From assembly GCF_020982545.1 (NCBI RefSeq), contig NZ_JAJKLK010000003.1:1364001-1428000 (forward strand): a stretch of DNA of 64,000 nucleotides. Direction: 5' to 3'. The stretch's first letter is position 1; each line of letters begins with the position of its first letter. This stretch comes from Streptomyces sp. MNU76. GTDB taxonomy: Bacteria > Actinomycetota > Actinomycetes > Streptomycetales > Streptomycetaceae. The position numbers and the translations under genes were made by a program. The notes below the pieces were generated by a model. That model did no database searches, was not told where the DNA came from, and saw only the letters and a program-made list of their open reading frames with translations. Below, piece after piece: positions 25,035-33,346 of this stretch.

Positions 25035-26075
25035 GTGCACGCCCGTACCGTCCGCAGACTCCTCCTGCCGGCCGCCCTCGTCGGCGCCGTGACCGGCATC
25101 TTCGCCGGTGCCCCGGCCGCCTCCGCCCAGTCGGCCGAGCTGACCCCTGCCACGAAGACCACCTCGACCCCCGACGCTGTTGGCAGCGTCGCGATCACCA
25201 AGAAGGACTCGGCGGGCGACGTCATGCGCGGCGCCTCGTTCCTCCTGCTCGACGCCACCGGTCAGGAGGCCGGGCGCGGGAAGACCGACGCACAGGGGAA
25301 GGTGACCTTCCCCGACCTTGCTCCCGGCGTCTACCGACTTAAGGAGACAGCCTCCGGTAGCCCCCTGCACGACATCGCGGCCGACCAGGACGTCATCGTC
25401 ACCCCCGGCGCCATCGCCCGGGTGATAGTCGTTGACCCATTCAAGCCCGCCCACGTCACCCTCAGGGCCAGGGACAACAAGACCGGCGAGCTGTTGCCCG
25501 GCGCCACGGTGAACATCGGCAGCGGCGACACGACCCTGCTCACCCTCACCACCGGCTCCAAGGGCACCGCGACCGGCGACCTCCCCGTGCCCAGCCGCCG
25601 GGCCGAATTCTGGGTCAAGCAGGTCACGGCTCCCGCGGGCTACGACCTCTACACACCGGCCAAGACCTTCACCGCCGAGCCCGGGTCTCCGGTCACCGTC
25701 ACGGTCACCAACGCCAAAACCGCCATCAAGCCGCAGCCCACCGAGACCGAGCAGCCCACCGGCGACGACCCGACGGACACCTCCTCCACGCCCACGGACT
25801 CGCCGGCCCAGGACACCTCCGGCGAGCCGAAGCCCAAGACGACCGCCACCGGCACGTCGGACGGCGCGTCCTCGCCCACCCCGTCCAGGGACGGGGCGCA
25901 GTCAGCGTCGCCGTCGGCCCCGGACGGCTCCCTCGCCCGGACGGGAGCCGACGCCACACCGTGGCTGATCGGTGGCGCTGGCCTCCTGCTCATTGCCGGC
26001 ATCGCCGCAGTCGTCGCCTCACGCCGCCGCACAGACTCTCAGCCTCAGCAGGACGAGAGCACCGACATCAACTGA
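25035..26075 (+). CDS. LARTG cell-wall-anchored protein with SpaA-like domains
   Basis: A 346-residue surface protein. After a signal peptide (LLLPAALVGAVTGIFAGAPA, cleaved at ASAQ) come two prealbumin-like SpaA domains (VGSVAITKKDSAGDVMRGAS to VIVVDP; HVTLRARDNKTGELLPGATV to VTVTVTN). A ~100-residue Thr/Pro/Ser wall-spanning stalk follows, then a sorting signal: LARTG, a hydrophobic helix (WLIGGAGLLLIAGIAAVVAS) and RRR. LAxTG is the signal used by class E sortases of actinobacteria. GTG 25035 follows AAGGAG. It closes the plus-strand operon just before a strong terminator and may promote contact between mating cells. Confidence 0.85.
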   Translation: MHARTVRRLLLPAALVGAVTGIFAGAPAASAQSAELTPATKTTSTPDAVGSVAITKKDSAGDVMRGASFLLLDATGQEAGRGKTDAQGKVTFPDLAPGVYRLKETASGSPLHDIAADQDVIVTPGAIARVIVVDPFKPAHVTLRARDNKTGELLPGATVNIGSGDTTLLTLTTGSKGTATGDLPVPSRRAEFWVKQVTAPAGYDLYTPAKTFTAEPGSPVTVTVTNAKTAIKPQPTETEQPTGDDPTDTSSTPTDSPAQDTSGEPKPKTTATGTSDGASSPTPSRDGAQSASPSAPDGSLARTGADATPWLIGGAGLLLIAGIAAVVASRRRTDSQPQQDESTDIN

Positions 26076-26091
26076 CCGGCGCTTCCCCTAA

Positions 26092-26131
26092 CGCCAGGCC
26101 CCCGAGAAACGCCAGTCTCGGGGGCCTGGCG
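26092..26131 (+). terminator. strong hairpin ending the plus-strand operon
   Basis: CGCCAGGCCCCCGAGA and its exact complement form a perfect 16-bp stem around an 8-base loop, 17 bases after the stop of the LARTG protein. The GC-rich stem is typical of Streptomyces terminators, which often lack a T-run. Confidence 0.85.
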
Positions 26132-26239
26132 CTTATCCGGGCACCGGATCCTGCTCACAACGGGGACTGGTGAACGTCGCCTTCGCGGCATGGGGATGTG
26201 CAGGTGAAGCCTCGCAAGGCGGGGGTGGAGCTGCAGTGT

Positions 26240-26464
26240 TCAGCCGGCCCATCCCAGGTCGTACACGTCGATTCCGTCGCTGTACGCGGTGAACGCCACC
26301 CACGAACGGGCTGCGAACCGCACATCCCATCCGCCGACCGCGGGCCAGGACTCCCTCCTGACCAGGATTGCGGCGATCATGTCCAACACCTCGCGCCGTC
26401 CTTCCTCGGGAAGCTCGGCCAGCGCGTCCTCCACCCGGACCGCCAGATCCACCCTGTACATCAT
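26240..26464 (-). CDS. small RelE-like protein (tentative)
   Basis: A 74-residue protein (VRVEDALAELPEEGRREVLD, MIAAILVRRESWPAVGGWDV, SWVAFTAYSDGIDVYDLGW) with two helices followed by beta strands, as in RelE-type proteins. I use ATG 26464; ATG 26482 is possible, and the frame farther upstream lacks coding bias. No antitoxin-like neighbour is apparent. Confidence 0.5.
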   Translation of the reverse strand: MMYRVDLAVRVEDALAELPEEGRREVLDMIAAILVRRESWPAVGGWDVRFAARSWVAFTAYSDGIDVYDLGWAG

Positions 26465-26748
26465 CGGCTGCCCCGTCCTCATGATCGGCTGGAGCAACAC
26501 GGTAGAGATCCCCGCCTGCCTCCGCTGACGCCTGTGGATAACTCCTGACCGGGCCGGCTCAAGTCGCGCCTCCGGCGGCCGGTCCGTGGACCGGAGGTAT
26601 GGCGCTGCGACCACCTCTAGAACGCAAGCTCCCAAGTGGGGCCGCTTCACGTTCCTGCGGTCAATCGCGTGGTCGCGATCGAGCAGGGACACAGCCATCC
26701 ACTCGTACGCGTTGAGGAAATGCGGCGTGCCGCCTGGAGTCGTCCTGT

Positions 26749-27483
26749 ATGACCTTCGCGTACGGGATCACGCATCACGCAGGGGGTGGAATGGTGTTGA
26801 GTCTGGGGCCGGTGGGGCCAGCGCAGAGCGAGTATTTGATCCACTTCACTGGAAGAAACGGGAGTCGACCCAACTGGGTGCCCGAGAACATACGGTGCAT
26901 GACCCCGCAAGACCGTCTGGACCAGATCCTGAGAGAGGAGAGGTTCCGGGCCTTCGCGCCATTCGGAGCGGCAGACCCCGGTAGCTCCGGAACGCCATGC
27001 CTTTGCTTCTCCGAGTGCCCTCCTGGGCACCTAGACCACCTCATCACGATGCGTGGCTTCACGCCGTGGGGTCTGGTGACCATCCGAGAAGTGGTCAACA
27101 GCATCGGTGGAGGGGCCGTGGCTTATGTGCCACCGGACGTGCACAAGGCATTCCGGAAGGCCAGGCTGGGGCACTGGGCGGTACGCACCGCTGCGGGCTC
27201 AACGTGGCTGCATGAGCGCGAGTGGAGGGTCCCTCTTCCCGATGGGGAGATCGGCATCAAAGGTATGAAAGCTATCCTCATTGCCGACGCCCAATGGCGA
27301 CCGACGACAGTACCCACAGGCCGGTGGGTTGAGGGAGACACAGGCATCGAAGTACCTGGCCCTGGAGCCCCGAACGCGGTCGAGTTTCACGACTACCCCC
27401 GCCTGTGGCGCGAGTCGAAGGTGTGGGTTTGGGATTGGAAGAAGCACGACTTTGCGAAGTACGAGGCGGGCGAACTCCGCTGA
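26749..27483 (+). CDS. hypothetical protein, possibly AbiGi/DUF2971-like
   Basis: A 244-residue protein. The pattern EYLIHFTGRN, LDQILREERFRAF, CLCFSECPPGHLDHL, TPWGLVTIREVVNSIGGGAV is reminiscent of AbiGi/DUF2971-type proteins (HxT, CxCFxE and W-G-L blocks) linked to phage defence and toxin systems; I cannot confirm this. The codon usage is less GC-rich than the surrounding operon, suggesting separate origin. ATG 26749 or ATG 26791 may be the start. The gene faces the next one. Confidence 0.5.
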   Translation: MTFAYGITHHAGGGMVLSLGPVGPAQSEYLIHFTGRNGSRPNWVPENIRCMTPQDRLDQILREERFRAFAPFGAADPGSSGTPCLCFSECPPGHLDHLITMRGFTPWGLVTIREVVNSIGGGAVAYVPPDVHKAFRKARLGHWAVRTAAGSTWLHEREWRVPLPDGEIGIKGMKAILIADAQWRPTTVPTGRWVEGDTGIEVPGPGAPNAVEFHDYPRLWRESKVWVWDWKKHDFAKYEAGELR

Positions 27484-27661
27484 GGGCTGTCCCGGTTCTG
27501 TGTCTGCGCGGCCGGGTCACGGGTACGGCCGCGTGCCGCGCTGTACGAGCCAGAACTCTCTGCGTCGAGTTCGGGCGCCGCCGCGGTGTGGGAGTCACCA
27601 GCTGTCGTCCGTGCCCGCCCCCTTGGCTCCTCGGTCGAAATTGGCTTCGCCTGCTTGGCAG

Positions 27662-28813
27662 TCAGTCTGCGGTGTTCTTATGGCGCTTGGGGGTCTCATG
27701 CTTCGCTGTCTGGCTCGCGAGTATGCGACGGCCAAGGCCCGACAGGTCGTCCAAGGCAGGGTCGAGGGCCGTGACGTCCTCCGGGAACGTGCTCAGCCGT
27801 CGTGGCGCAGTGCACACGTTGAGGAGAAGGCCGGTGAAGCCTTTCCAGGCCCGTTCCCCGGGATGGCGGCTGATGGCCTCCGCTCGCCTCAGGTATTCGT
27901 CCGTGCGCTGATTTGAGGCCCGAGTTGCCTCAATGTGCAGTACGGCCGGATCTTCGACCCCCGTTCTCCTGGCCAAAGCCAGCGCAGGGGAGGCTTCTAC
28001 GAGAAGCGCCAGCACGTCGCGGACCGCGCAGATCTCGCGATAGTCGACATGTTCCATCCTTTGGACCCGGTCCTGGAGCGAGGGCCAGCGAGAGCGGCGA
28101 GAAAATGGGTTCTCGCGGTGGCGTTCTGCCTCTTGGGCGGCCTTGCTCAATTGGGTGAAGACCTGTTCGCCGTACTCGTCAGGGAGTTCCGGCAGCGACT
28201 GACTGACTGCCTCCACGACGGCGTCGGTGCCGAAGTTCTCGAAGCCGAGCACCATGGCCACGGCGAAAGTCGCGAGACCGTCGGCGTCGGCGAGGCTGTC
28301 GGGCAAGGTCGTACCTGGAGGGTGTCTTCCTTGTTTCCCCTGGCGGTACAGCTTGGAGAAATAGCGGTGAGCCGACTCCAGGGCGGCGTCCATCGCCTTG
28401 TCGGGGCAGCCGTCTGCGGACTGGACGGCCTTCTCGATGGCGGCAAGCGGATGGGAGTCGTCCCGGGCCATGTACCAGACCAGGGCCCGTCGAACCGCAC
28501 GTTCGGGTAGCGGGACCGACCGGGCCGCACGGACCTGATCGAACCGAGGGTGCGTGGTGAATACGTGGAGTACAGCCTGCTCCAGGGGCTTCTTCTTGGT
28601 GGTGGCCAAAGCCAGGGCCTCGGCGACCGCGAACGTCTCCGGGAGGAGATCCGAGGCGGACCCAGACCCACGTCCCAGGCCATGCCGTTTCTTCCAGGGG
28701 AGCGCACCGAACTCTCGCCATCGGCGGATCTTCGCCCAGCTCACTGACAGTCCGTGCGCTGCAAGCTGCTCACGCAGTCGTCGTTCGGCGTCACTGGGCT
28801 CTTTCCACACCAC
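27662..28813 (-). CDS. hypothetical protein with N-terminal helix-turn-helix-like region
   Basis: A 383-residue soluble protein. The start (AERRLREQLAAHGLSVSWAK, IRRWREFGALPWKK) resembles a MerR-like or Xre-like DNA-binding helix pair. The rest is helical without membrane segments (EALALATTKKKPLEQAVLHV, DGLATFAVAMVLGFENFGTD, RDVLALLVEASPALALARRT). No family is assigned. It is convergent with the AbiGi-like gene, and GC is again lower than in the conjugation operons. Confidence 0.6.
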   Translation of the reverse strand: MVWKEPSDAERRLREQLAAHGLSVSWAKIRRWREFGALPWKKRHGLGRGSGSASDLLPETFAVAEALALATTKKKPLEQAVLHVFTTHPRFDQVRAARSVPLPERAVRRALVWYMARDDSHPLAAIEKAVQSADGCPDKAMDAALESAHRYFSKLYRQGKQGRHPPGTTLPDSLADADGLATFAVAMVLGFENFGTDAVVEAVSQSLPELPDEYGEQVFTQLSKAAQEAERHRENPFSRRSRWPSLQDRVQRMEHVDYREICAVRDVLALLVEASPALALARRTGVEDPAVLHIEATRASNQRTDEYLRRAEAISRHPGERAWKGFTGLLLNVCTAPRRLSTFPEDVTALDPALDDLSGLGRRILASQTAKHETPKRHKNTAD

Positions 28814-28943
28814 GGGATCAGTCTAGTTAGAACCCCGCGATTAGCAGGGGCCCTCACCGTGGGGCGGGTTGGCCTACTGAGTCATACGGCATACGCCTGA
28901 CGCGCGGCGTGTGTACGGCAACCAGGTCAGAGGGGAAGATCAG

Positions 28944-29075
28944 ATGACAAGCCGTTTCCGCAAGGGGCCTCGACACATGCTTCGGGCTGCGGGGTTCGCC
29001 ATGATCCGAGGTGCTGCGTACGCAGCGGGCAGCGCCGTCGTGACGGGGGCGATCTGGTGGTTCCAGTCCCGGTAG
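28944..29075 (+). CDS. 43-aa small membrane protein
   Basis: ATG 28944, with AGAGGGGA eight bases upstream, opens a 43-codon frame. The peptide has a basic start (MTSRFRKGPRHMLRAAG) and one probable transmembrane helix (AYAAGSAVVTGAIWWF), ending QSR. The ribosome-binding site and hydrophobic profile support a real gene. Function is unknown. Confidence 0.55.
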   Translation: MTSRFRKGPRHMLRAAGFAMIRGAAYAAGSAVVTGAIWWFQSR

Positions 29076-29272
29076 CTCGCGTCAGCTCGTGCGCTCTCCG
29101 CAGCGAGGCGCCAGGTGTGGCCAGCTATGATGCTCAGACTGGCCATCATGCCGTCAACGACCGCGGCCCTTCCCACAGCAGCGGTGGCCGCAGCGAGGCG
29201 GCTGAGGCCCCGGCCCGAACGCTTGGTCCTAGGATCTGCAGAACGACGGTCGGTGACGTTGAGAGGGCGCTC

Positions 29273-29740
29273 ATGGCAGAGCTTGTCCGGCAGCAGCACG
29301 TGGATGCCTATGTGGGGTTCCACGCGTTCGGACTGCAGGAGTCCGATGATGCTGACCTGCCGGTTCCCTTCCCCGACGACTTCGACTTCGGGGCCTTCCT
29401 CGGTACCCATCCCGGGCGGCTGGACATCACCAGCGGCGGTCACACCCATACCGCCACGGTCACCGTGGAAGTCTGGGACGCGGCTCCTGCCCGGCAGGAT
29501 CCGGCCGACTGGGATGCACAGGCCGAGGCCGACTTCACATCCAGCAGCGGCGAGGTCGCCGTGTGGTCCATGCACACGGGCCGCGCCGACGACGTCATCA
29601 TGCTGTCTGATTCCGGTGGATCGTGGCGCGTGAGGGTCCACTGCGCGGGCCGGGCCGCGGCTGCGGCTCTGGCGGAGGGCGAGGGCACCGGGCACGGTGT
29701 CGAGCGCTACCTGGTGCAGTTCTGGCCCGCACCGTCCTGA
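29273..29740 (+). CDS. hypothetical protein
   Basis: A 155-residue protein starting at ATG 29273 behind GAGAGGG. It is acidic and beta-rich (TITLLTVT-like alternation around HTHTATVTVEVWDAA and SWRVRVHCAGRAAAA), of a kind common and uncharacterised in Streptomyces. No signal peptide is visible. It ends before a hairpin shared with the convergent nuclease gene. Confidence 0.65.
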   Translation: MAELVRQQHVDAYVGFHAFGLQESDDADLPVPFPDDFDFGAFLGTHPGRLDITSGGHTHTATVTVEVWDAAPARQDPADWDAQAEADFTSSSGEVAVWSMHTGRADDVIMLSDSGGSWRVRVHCAGRAAAAALAEGEGTGHGVERYLVQFWPAPS

Positions 29741-29748
29741 ACGCCGGT

Positions 29749-29779
29749 GGCGGCGGGCCGGTGTGAGCGTCCCGCCGCC
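29749..29779. terminator. hairpin between convergent genes
   Basis: GGCGGCGGG (29749-29757) pairs with CCCGCCGCC (29771-29779) around a 13-base loop, between the stops of two convergent genes. Confidence 0.55.
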
Positions 29780-29795
29780 GTAGGACCGGTCCGGG

Positions 29796-31205
29796 TCAGC
29801 CGGTGATCTTCACGATGAAGCCGTCGTCCAGTCCGTCGATGATTCGGTTCTTGGCGTAGAAGCTCTTCAGGATCAGGCCGCCGGCCTGGTTGTCCTCCTT
29901 CGGGATCGGCTTCGCGGAGAAGTTGAACTTCGTCACCTCGGGGTCGTAGTAGTTCTCCGCGGCCCCCTCGTAGGTGCTTGCGAAGGGGTACTCGTCGCAC
30001 TCCTTCGTCCCGCCGTTGGTGTAGTTGGCGCCCCAGTACCGCTTGCACTGCTTGACCGCCGCGCCGCGATTCTTGTCGATACGGGCGGCGCTCACCGTCC
30101 GGTGCAGCGGGTCCTTGACCGTCTGCCCGGGCACGTTCTTCGCCGACATGTACGGCTTGGTGTCTCCCGGTACGAGGAACGCCTGTCTGATGTGCTGGGC
30201 CTCGGCACGCTCATCAGCCCCGGCCTTGGCGCTCAGGGTGAGGGTCGGCACGTAGCTGAAGGTGGCTGCGCCCTTCTTGGCCGGGTTGCCGCCGCCGGTG
30301 GAGTTGGCCAGGTACGAGGCGGCCTCCCAGCGTGGGGCGAGCATGAACAGCTTGCCGCCCCGGCTGCCGCTCAGTGTCCACCCCGCGGGCGGGGTGTAGC
30401 TGATGGCCGGCTCGTACACGGCGAACAGCAGGTCGGCGCTCTTCTTGCCCTGCCCGGGCTTGGCGTTCACCGTCTCGTGGAACGTCCGCAGCGCCTTCAG
30501 CTGGGTGAACGTCTGCGTGCCCGGCTTGTCGCCGCCGCGCGTGTAGCGCGCTCCGGCCGGCCAGCTCTGCGGGAGATTGCCCTTCGTGGTGATCGGCATC
30601 GCGGCAGCCCCGGTTGTGCCGGTCGTGACGAAGTCGGTGAAGTAGTACCGGAAGTCGATCGTGCGGCTGTTTTTGGCGATCGTGCCGACCACGCGGACGT
30701 TGAACATGCTCTCGCCGACCGGCTGGTTGTTGCGCACCCAGGTCTGCAGGAACGACGCCCCGTTGCACACAGCGAACCGCGACTTCACATAGAACGCCTT
30801 GCTGCTGCCCAGGCCCTTCTTGCACTCCTCGAACGTCATCGTCCGCGCAGGCTCCGGAGCCGTCGTTGCCATCGGCCCCACCGACGGCCTCTCCTGCTCC
30901 AACCGCGGCTGCGCGGGCACTCCGGAGGCCCGGTTCGACAGCGGGACGAGCGAGGCCGCCGGCCCCACCGTCTCCGCGGCCAGCCCTGTCCCCGGCTCCG
31001 CCTGCCGGACCAACTCCCGCAGCCGCTCCATCCCCCGGCCGCTGCGCAGTTCCTCCAACGACGGCTTCGCGGCCCCGACCGGAAGCACGTACGAATCCAC
31101 CCGCAGATCATCCGGGCTGTTGTCCGCCGCCCGCGCGGTGGTCAGACTGCTGCCGAGCACCGACACAGCGACGGCGCCCGCACACAGCACTTCTCGCATT
31201 CTCAT
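29796..31205 (-). CDS. secreted NucA/NucB-type deoxyribonuclease
   Basis: A 469-residue exported protein. A signal peptide (LCAGAVAVSVLGSSLTTARA) is followed by a long N-terminal and middle region (an EECKKGLGSSKAFYVKSRFA segment with beta-strand repeats, paired Cys). The C-terminal ~110 residues (KNRGAAVKQCKRYWGANYTN, then KECDEYPFASTYEGA) match the NucA/NucB nuclease domain, with the D-E-Y-P-F and S-T-Y-E-G-A motifs. Such enzymes degrade extracellular DNA. ATG 31205 is used because the frame upstream is not coding-like. No immunity gene is evident. Confidence 0.8.
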   Translation of the reverse strand: MRMREVLCAGAVAVSVLGSSLTTARAADNSPDDLRVDSYVLPVGAAKPSLEELRSGRGMERLRELVRQAEPGTGLAAETVGPAASLVPLSNRASGVPAQPRLEQERPSVGPMATTAPEPARTMTFEECKKGLGSSKAFYVKSRFAVCNGASFLQTWVRNNQPVGESMFNVRVVGTIAKNSRTIDFRYYFTDFVTTGTTGAAAMPITTKGNLPQSWPAGARYTRGGDKPGTQTFTQLKALRTFHETVNAKPGQGKKSADLLFAVYEPAISYTPPAGWTLSGSRGGKLFMLAPRWEAASYLANSTGGGNPAKKGAATFSYVPTLTLSAKAGADERAEAQHIRQAFLVPGDTKPYMSAKNVPGQTVKDPLHRTVSAARIDKNRGAAVKQCKRYWGANYTNGGTKECDEYPFASTYEGAAENYYDPEVTKFNFSAKPIPKEDNQAGGLILKSFYAKNRIIDGLDDGFIVKITG

Positions 31206-31823
31206 GTCATATCCCCGTGTTTGCCGCATGGCCAGAAACAGCGCGGGACACCACGAGCTGGCGTGTCCACGCCGAACTGATCCGATCAAAACACGAGGCA
31301 CTGACAACGAGCCCCTCAATAACGCAGCGATGGGATGTGCCTGTCCTCCGCTTGTCCGCGTGTGCACGGTCGAGGACGCCACCGTGGGCTCGATGACGTT
31401 CTACCTCCTCGGTGGACCAACCGGCGATCAGTCAACTGAGTGTGGGCTCGGGGAGTTTCCAGAAGCCGTCCGGTTCCTTCAGCCAGGTCGGGCGGCTGAG
31501 CAAGGCCGGTTCGAGAGCGTCGATCTCCTCGTGAGCCACAGCGGGGACGAGGGGACACCCTCTGCGCGCATCGGACGCCAACCCGTGTGGATGTCAGGGG
31601 AGTTGGCTATACTCGCCGAGGTTGAAGACCCGTGAAGGTGAGAGGCGTCGGTGCAGATGACCGAGCACTACAGCGCGGCGGCAGAACGCCTATAGGGGCG
31701 CCTGGCCGGCGCTCTCCTATGGCGACGCCCTTTGGGCGGCGACGTCGTATTACTGACCAGTGGTGGGTGAACCCTGCCCTGGCTCAGAACGCGACGCTCT
31801 GGCAAAGCATGGGAGGGCCTTCC
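31206..31823. other. mostly degenerate intergenic stretch
   Basis: No intact gene is visible apart from a possible 49-codon frame (31432-31581, minus). Around 31326-31405 there is a sequence also found near 35326-35462 (GCGATGG-ATGTG and GGTCGA-GACGCCACCGTGGG blocks). The nuclease promoter should lie near 31206-31300. Confidence 0.5.
31432..31581 (-). CDS. possible 49-codon gene or remnant
   Basis: The frame reads VPAVAHEEIDALEPALLSRP, TWLKEPDGFWKLPEPTLS and then stops. This is good protein-like sequence, unlike the other frames. TTG 31581 follows a stop in the same frame and has only a weak purine stretch before it, so it may be the tail of a decayed gene. Confidence 0.35.
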   Translation of the reverse strand: MASDARRGCPLVPAVAHEEIDALEPALLSRPTWLKEPDGFWKLPEPTLS

Positions 31824-32033
31824 TTGTCCGTAACCACTTCAACCTGCGACCACCGCATGTACCACGTAGTCGTAGTTGCCCTGACTTCTGTGGTCATCGG
31901 TCTCGCTGTCGGGATCGGCTTCGTCGCTCTCGGGCAGACGCCGTTCACCGCTGTTGCCTCCGGTGCCGCTGTGGTGGGCTTCATCTTCACGGCTGGCATG
32001 GCTGCGGTCGCCTACGTGAAGCGGCAGGCGTAG
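31824..32033 (+). CDS. small membrane protein
   Basis: A 69-residue protein with two transmembrane helices (MYHVVVVALTSVVIGLAVGI and AVASGAAVVGFIFTAGMAAV) and a short basic end. TTG 31824 is seven bases after GGGAGGG; an in-frame ATG at 31809 lacks spacing for that site. Function is unknown. Confidence 0.55.
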   Translation: MSVTTSTCDHRMYHVVVVALTSVVIGLAVGIGFVALGQTPFTAVASGAAVVGFIFTAGMAAVAYVKRQA

Positions 32034-32074
32034 TCGGCAATCGCGGGGCGGTCCTGACGGCCGCCCCGCGCCGC

Positions 32075-32314
32075 TCATTTCGGCAAGCCCGAGATCCTTC
32101 TTGTAGTCGGCGACGGCGAGGACTGTCGCGGACTGCTCCTCGGCTTGGGCTCGGGCTCGTGCAGCTCGATGCTCACACGGTGCCGGTCGCCCTCGGCGAC
32201 TCGGTCTACCGGGTGAGCAGGTCCCAGCTTCCTGGTGATCTCTCCGCCCTGCGTCTGCGCATCTCCTGTGACGACGAGCTCTTCGTACAGGCCCGGCAGC
32301 GTCAGGTCGGTCAC
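32075..32314 (-). CDS. small hypothetical protein, probably frameshifted
   Basis: GTG 32314 overlaps the DUF6233 stop (GTGA). The frame starts convincingly (TDLTLPGLYEELVVTGDAQT) but turns Ser/Arg-rich at the end. The alternative frame from about 32150 (EEQSATVLAVADYKKDLGLA) looks like the natural continuation, so one frameshift is likely. The first ~75 bases have a diverged copy at 35219-35295. Confidence 0.45.
   Translation of the reverse strand: MTDLTLPGLYEELVVTGDAQTQGGEITRKLGPAHPVDRVAEGDRHRVSIELHEPEPKPRSSPRQSSPSPTTRRISGLPK
32211..32285 (+). repeat. copy 1 of a dispersed ~75-bp repeat (segment A)
   Basis: This segment (GTGAGCA-G-CCCAGCTTCC-GGTGA to ATCTCCT-GACGACG) aligns with 35219-35295 at clearly above-chance identity, in the same orientation. 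The partner segment B, which lies just after A in the other copy, is here about 800 bp to the left (31326-31405). Confidence 0.5.
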
Positions 32315-32730
32315 GCCACGTCAACGCCTAGCTCGGTGTCGGGCCGGCAGAACTGGCACGGTTCGATACTGGGATCAGTCAGTGCCGCGCGTGCCTCGTC
32401 CGCTCTGATCCGATGCGGAGTGCCTTCGACCATGGTGCAGTCATTCAAGTGGATCACGGCGGGCTCGGGCCCTGTCGGAGTGCGATTCTGCTGTACGACG
32501 AAGCCCACTTCCCTCGCCGACGGCGGGGCGAGGGCGGGGAGGCGGCCCCCGCCCTTCGGTCGGCGCGCCGGCCGCTGCGGAGGACGGACCTCGGAGTCTG
32601 CGAGCGCGGCCAGCACAGCGTCCCGCTGGAGCCGCAGATAGACGGCCACAGTCTGGTTCTCCGCTATCTGGCGGTCGACATGGGCAAGGATTGCCCGGAG
32701 CCGGAGCGGATCAGGTGGCAGCTGGGACAT
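32311..32730 (-). CDS. DUF6233 protein
   Basis: A 139-residue protein that fits the DUF6233 pattern: LPPDPLRLRAILAHVDRQIA and YLRLQRDAVLAALAD, a Pro-rich hinge, then VIHLNDCTMVEGTPHRIRAD, EARAALTDPSIEPCQFCRPD and TELG. The C-x2-C and nearby Cys and His may bind metal. The family is common on Streptomyces elements and has no known function. ATG 32730 is the start. Confidence 0.75.
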   Translation of the reverse strand: MSQLPPDPLRLRAILAHVDRQIAENQTVAVYLRLQRDAVLAALADSEVRPPQRPARRPKGGGRLPALAPPSAREVGFVVQQNRTPTGPEPAVIHLNDCTMVEGTPHRIRADEARAALTDPSIEPCQFCRPDTELGVDVA

Positions 32731-32766
32731 GACGTGCACCGGTTCTGTGCGGGACGGTCCGCATAG

Positions 32767-32982
32767 TCAGTTTCCTGTGCCCCTCCCCGCGTACATCGCC
32801 GACCGTGCGGCGGTCGTCTGGCGGCCCTGCCAGTAGGGGTGGAACAGCCCCGTCGTCGAGAGCCGGATGAGCTGTCGTCGCAGCGAAGTGCACGGCCGGG
32901 CGGCGAGCCGGCGGTAGGCGGTCTGCCGCGCTTCAAGGCAATGGGTGAGATCGGCTAGCATGGATCGCATTCTCAAATTCAA
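32767..32982 (-). CDS. small basic hypothetical protein
   Basis: A 71-residue frame (RSMLADLTHCLEARQTAYRR, LAARPCTSLRRQLIRLSTTG, LFHPYWQGRQTTAARSA) with good coding character, 36 bases ahead of the DUF6233 gene. TTG 32982 or ATG 32961 could start it. The upstream region holds an imperfect palindrome around CACGTG (ATTC-A-CACGTG-T-GAAT), which may be an operator. Confidence 0.45.
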   Translation of the reverse strand: MNLRMRSMLADLTHCLEARQTAYRRLAARPCTSLRRQLIRLSTTGLFHPYWQGRQTTAARSAMYAGRGTGN

Positions 32983-33346
32983 TCACGTGTTCGAATTCGG
33001 TCGCCAGTTGTCCCGTGCCGTCGAACCTTGATCGTGTGTCAGTGAAGGCTGAGCGGCGCACCCCCGGTCTGGTCGGCGCGGCCCAGTACTGGGGCTGTGC
33101 CCGCTTCGGCCCGTGCGCCGGGCCGGGAGGACCGCGCTGCCCGTGAGAAGCGCAGAGTGCGTCCCGGCCGGAGCGAGTGGTCGGGCGGTCTGCGGTTGCC
33201 CGGTTTGTCGACCGTGGGTGGCCACCCCGCTCTGTCCTGCCGGAGTGGCCACCCCTCACCCGTGCGGCGTTCACGGGGCTGTCCCCTGATGTCCGGCCCC
33301 GGCGTGTGTCACCTGTCTTTCTGGGGCCGGGGGTGTGTGTTGGGTG
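32983..33346. other. intergenic region with promoter and terminator only
   Basis: No gene is visible in this stretch. It contains the putative CACGTG palindrome near 32983-33000 and the hairpin at 33293-33330. Confidence 0.5.
33293..33330 (-). terminator. hairpin downstream of lipase gene
   Basis: CCGGCCCC (33293-33300) and GGGGCCGG (33323-33330) form a perfect 8-bp stem with a 22-base loop, 17 bases past the lipase stop. Confidence 0.4.
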
